Positions 62,145-64,000 of a stretch of 64,000 nucleotides of DNA are shown one piece after another. The stretch spans positions 1 to 64,000 of the forward strand of contig JABCRI010000923.1 of NCBI GenBank assembly GCA_015143295.1, in the 5' to 3' direction. Under the pieces are notes generated by a model. It saw only the letters and a list, made by a program, of their open reading frames with translations, was not told where the DNA came from and did no database searches. The DNA is from Tetracentron sinense. Taxonomy: Eukaryota; Streptophyta; Magnoliopsida; Trochodendrales; Trochodendraceae. The translations under genes were made by a program, and so were the position numbers. Each line of letters begins with the position of its first letter. Position 1 is the stretch's first letter.

Positions 62145-62300
62145 TAGGGTGTGTCGAGTGAGCGGAAGTCAAGCTTGGCCAATTTGAGCTGGCTTGAGCT
62201 CGATTTAAGCCAAATATTTAGGCTTGAGCTTGGCTTGAAAAAGCTGGATGCGCAGAATTTATCAAGTCTGAGCTGGGTTAGCTTAAGTTTGATTCATGAA
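62145..62300. mobile_element. Probable truncated hAT MITE end
   Basis: TAGGGTGTGTCGAGTGAGC followed by GAGCTGGCTTGAGCTCG and repeated GAGCTTGGCTTG motifs resembles one end of the elements at 25282 and 54763. The other end is not recognised. Confidence 0.35.
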
Positions 62301-62545
62301 AGTATTTTAGTTAATTTACATAATTTAATAAAAAGGTTTAGTAATAATGATATACAAAAATTAATACATCTATATACGGAAAATAAGATTTCGGTATAGT
62401 AGTTTCTATCCAAAGAATAGCGCCTAGATGAAGTTTGTTAACTTTTTTTTATGTTTCTGTAAGTTATTCATTAAAAATTGATAATAGAGAATTTGTTTAA
62501 AATTCTTACTTTATAATATATAAACATATTATCAAAATATTTTAG

Positions 62546-64000
62546 TATGCATATTTTAGAACCCTTTTTACACCCAACCCGTGGTTATTCATTTAGGTTA
62601 TGGTCAAAACCTTAGATCAACCCTAGTTTCAACCCTAGGTAAAACTCTTAACCATAGGATTAAATACCCTAAGGTAAGACCCCTAGTTAACCCTAAGCTA
62701 CCCTAGGGCCTAACCAAACTAGGTAACCCTAGCCTAACCTGTAAGGCTCCTAGTCTCTACGCCCAAGCCCATTTGATCAAACTTTACTACTAGACAACTA
62801 AACGAAACCAATTACTAATTTATTACCCAACCCAAGTAGTCAAGCACCAAATAATCCAAACAACCAATGGCCTAAGGTCAAAGCTTATTTCTCATAGCCA
62901 AGCCAAATGTCATCGCAAGTCCAAATTTAATCATAAAATCAGACCAATAATTACTAATAACCATGATATAAGACTAATCCAGATCAATATCCACTACCCT
63001 ATATCTACAACCCATACCATATAAACCCATAGTTAACTCAACCCCACCAACTCTTTACACCTCTACACATATATCCTACAACCATACTTATATAACTTAG
63101 TCACTCAACCCACCAACTCTTTACATCCTTACAATACTCATCTATCACTAACCTTACAACACTTAGTCTTTAGCCCCACTAGCTCCTTTTATTCCCTATG
63201 AAAAGAAACAACCCAAAATCTTAGGTTTTCCTATAATTACCAATCCTTGCCCCTTAGATACAATCTCAAGACCCTAGAAGGTTTTTTTTTCCTTTCACAA
63301 CACTGTATGCTCTGAGTTTGAAGAAGGGAGAAAAAAAAAGCTAAAGGTTAGGTTGAAAGAATTGTAAGATTAAAAGTTAGAGTTCTTGCCTAATCTCTTC
63401 TTTGGGGTCTAAAACCTACCCCCTTGGAGCATGATGAGAATTCTTGGGAGTGGGCATCTTTCTTTACTTTTCTTCTTTTTTTTCTTTTTTTATTTCGTTC
63501 TTTTCTTGATACTACTCAATTTCTCAAGGAGTAGAGTTGGGCTTCTACATCAATATAATGGGTGTAGAGCGGGCAACCACATATAAAAACAACGAGATGT
63601 TCTTTTTTTTCTGTACACATTTTTTCTTTATGACCTTACAAAGGGTATGGGTAGGTCAAGAGTGAAAGCTAAAGCTATACCTCTTTTTTCATTTTGTTGC
63701 TTTTTCTTGAGATTAGAGTCTCGTTCTATAATTTTTTATGCAAACTCATCCCTCCCTAACATTCTGGTTAGAGTAAACAGTACAACTAATAATGTATAAA
63801 TGAAACCACCTTAAAAAGGGAAGGATGAGTTTCTTTTTCTGTCACTTTCGTATTTGTCTGCATGTTCTAGGTTGAATGGGTAGGTGATGGGTTTAGGACT
63901 AAAATTAAATAATAGTTAAGGACTTAAAGATGACCTTAGTAAACTTGTCTCATACCAAAGACATGATATGATCTATTATCAAACCAATTGCAACAATAAG
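62546..64000 (+). mobile_element. Ty3/Gypsy Tat-like LTR, cut by the window end
   Basis: The reverse complement of the solo LTR at 32895-35206 aligns from about 62560 onward, with ACACCC...CCGTGGTTA at its start, the family minisatellite at about 63000-63130 and the same order of tracts up to 64000. The outer end near 62546 is diverged. Whether it is a solo LTR or the start of a longer element lies outside the window. Confidence 0.75.

Noticed and set aside
1-64000. tRNA, rRNA, organelle-derived or bacterial genes
   Set aside because: None of the typical conserved motifs were found on either strand by eye.

Overview
This is nuclear DNA of a flowering plant. The evidence is intron-rich full-size ABCG (PDR) transporter genes with GT-AG introns, a PPR gene remnant and an LRR receptor-kinase remnant of plant type, and a dense nested load of plant LTR retrotransposons, L1-type LINEs, hAT and Mutator-like MITEs. 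I cannot name the species. The gene content and intron pattern fit a dicot or an early-diverging angiosperm.

The core (about 1-48000) is a tandem PDR/ABCG array in one orientation with four members. Two sequence classes alternate. Class alpha is a 3' fragment at 1-2164 (copy A) and a 3' fragment at 25843-35655 (copy C). Class beta is a complete gene at 5832-12811 (copy B) and a near-identical copy at 40379-47353 (copy D). The intergenic DNA 2165-5831 is homologous to 35656-40378, so an alpha-spacer-beta block of about 34 kb was duplicated. Copy B splices by eye into 24 exons that sum to exactly 1457 codons. Copy D has the same 24 exons but four single-base losses in exons 17-22, so as shown it encodes only the first half of the transporter.

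Between B and C (13335-25842) and inside C lies a stack of insertions. An L1-type LINE (14106-25272) is interrupted by a non-autonomous Copia-like element (14153-18087) and by an LTR fragment that itself holds a 2.4 kb Gypsy solo LTR (19613-22024). A piece of PDR 3' flank is trapped inside the LINE (23823-24093), and a hAT MITE follows (25282-25834). Copy C is further split by a second solo LTR of the same Gypsy family (26871-29259), a gag-bearing Copia element (29923-32759) and a Tat-like solo LTR (32895-35206). Most insertions have recognisable 5 or 8 bp target duplications.

The right side (48000-64000) is gene-poor. It holds a 178 bp tandem repeat behind copy D, a decayed CRR21-like PPR gene (49150-51566), a LINE tail on the minus strand, a second hAT MITE (54763-55314), a decayed LRR receptor-kinase gene on the minus strand (57190-60190) that carries a foldback MITE, and the start of another Tat-like LTR that runs off the window.

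Only copy B looks able to make a full protein: a plasma-membrane ATP-driven exporter of PDR cluster I type. I found no sign of a novel enzymatic or defence system. The window's interest is the duplication history, the state of copy D, a promoter difference between B and D, and the layered insertions.
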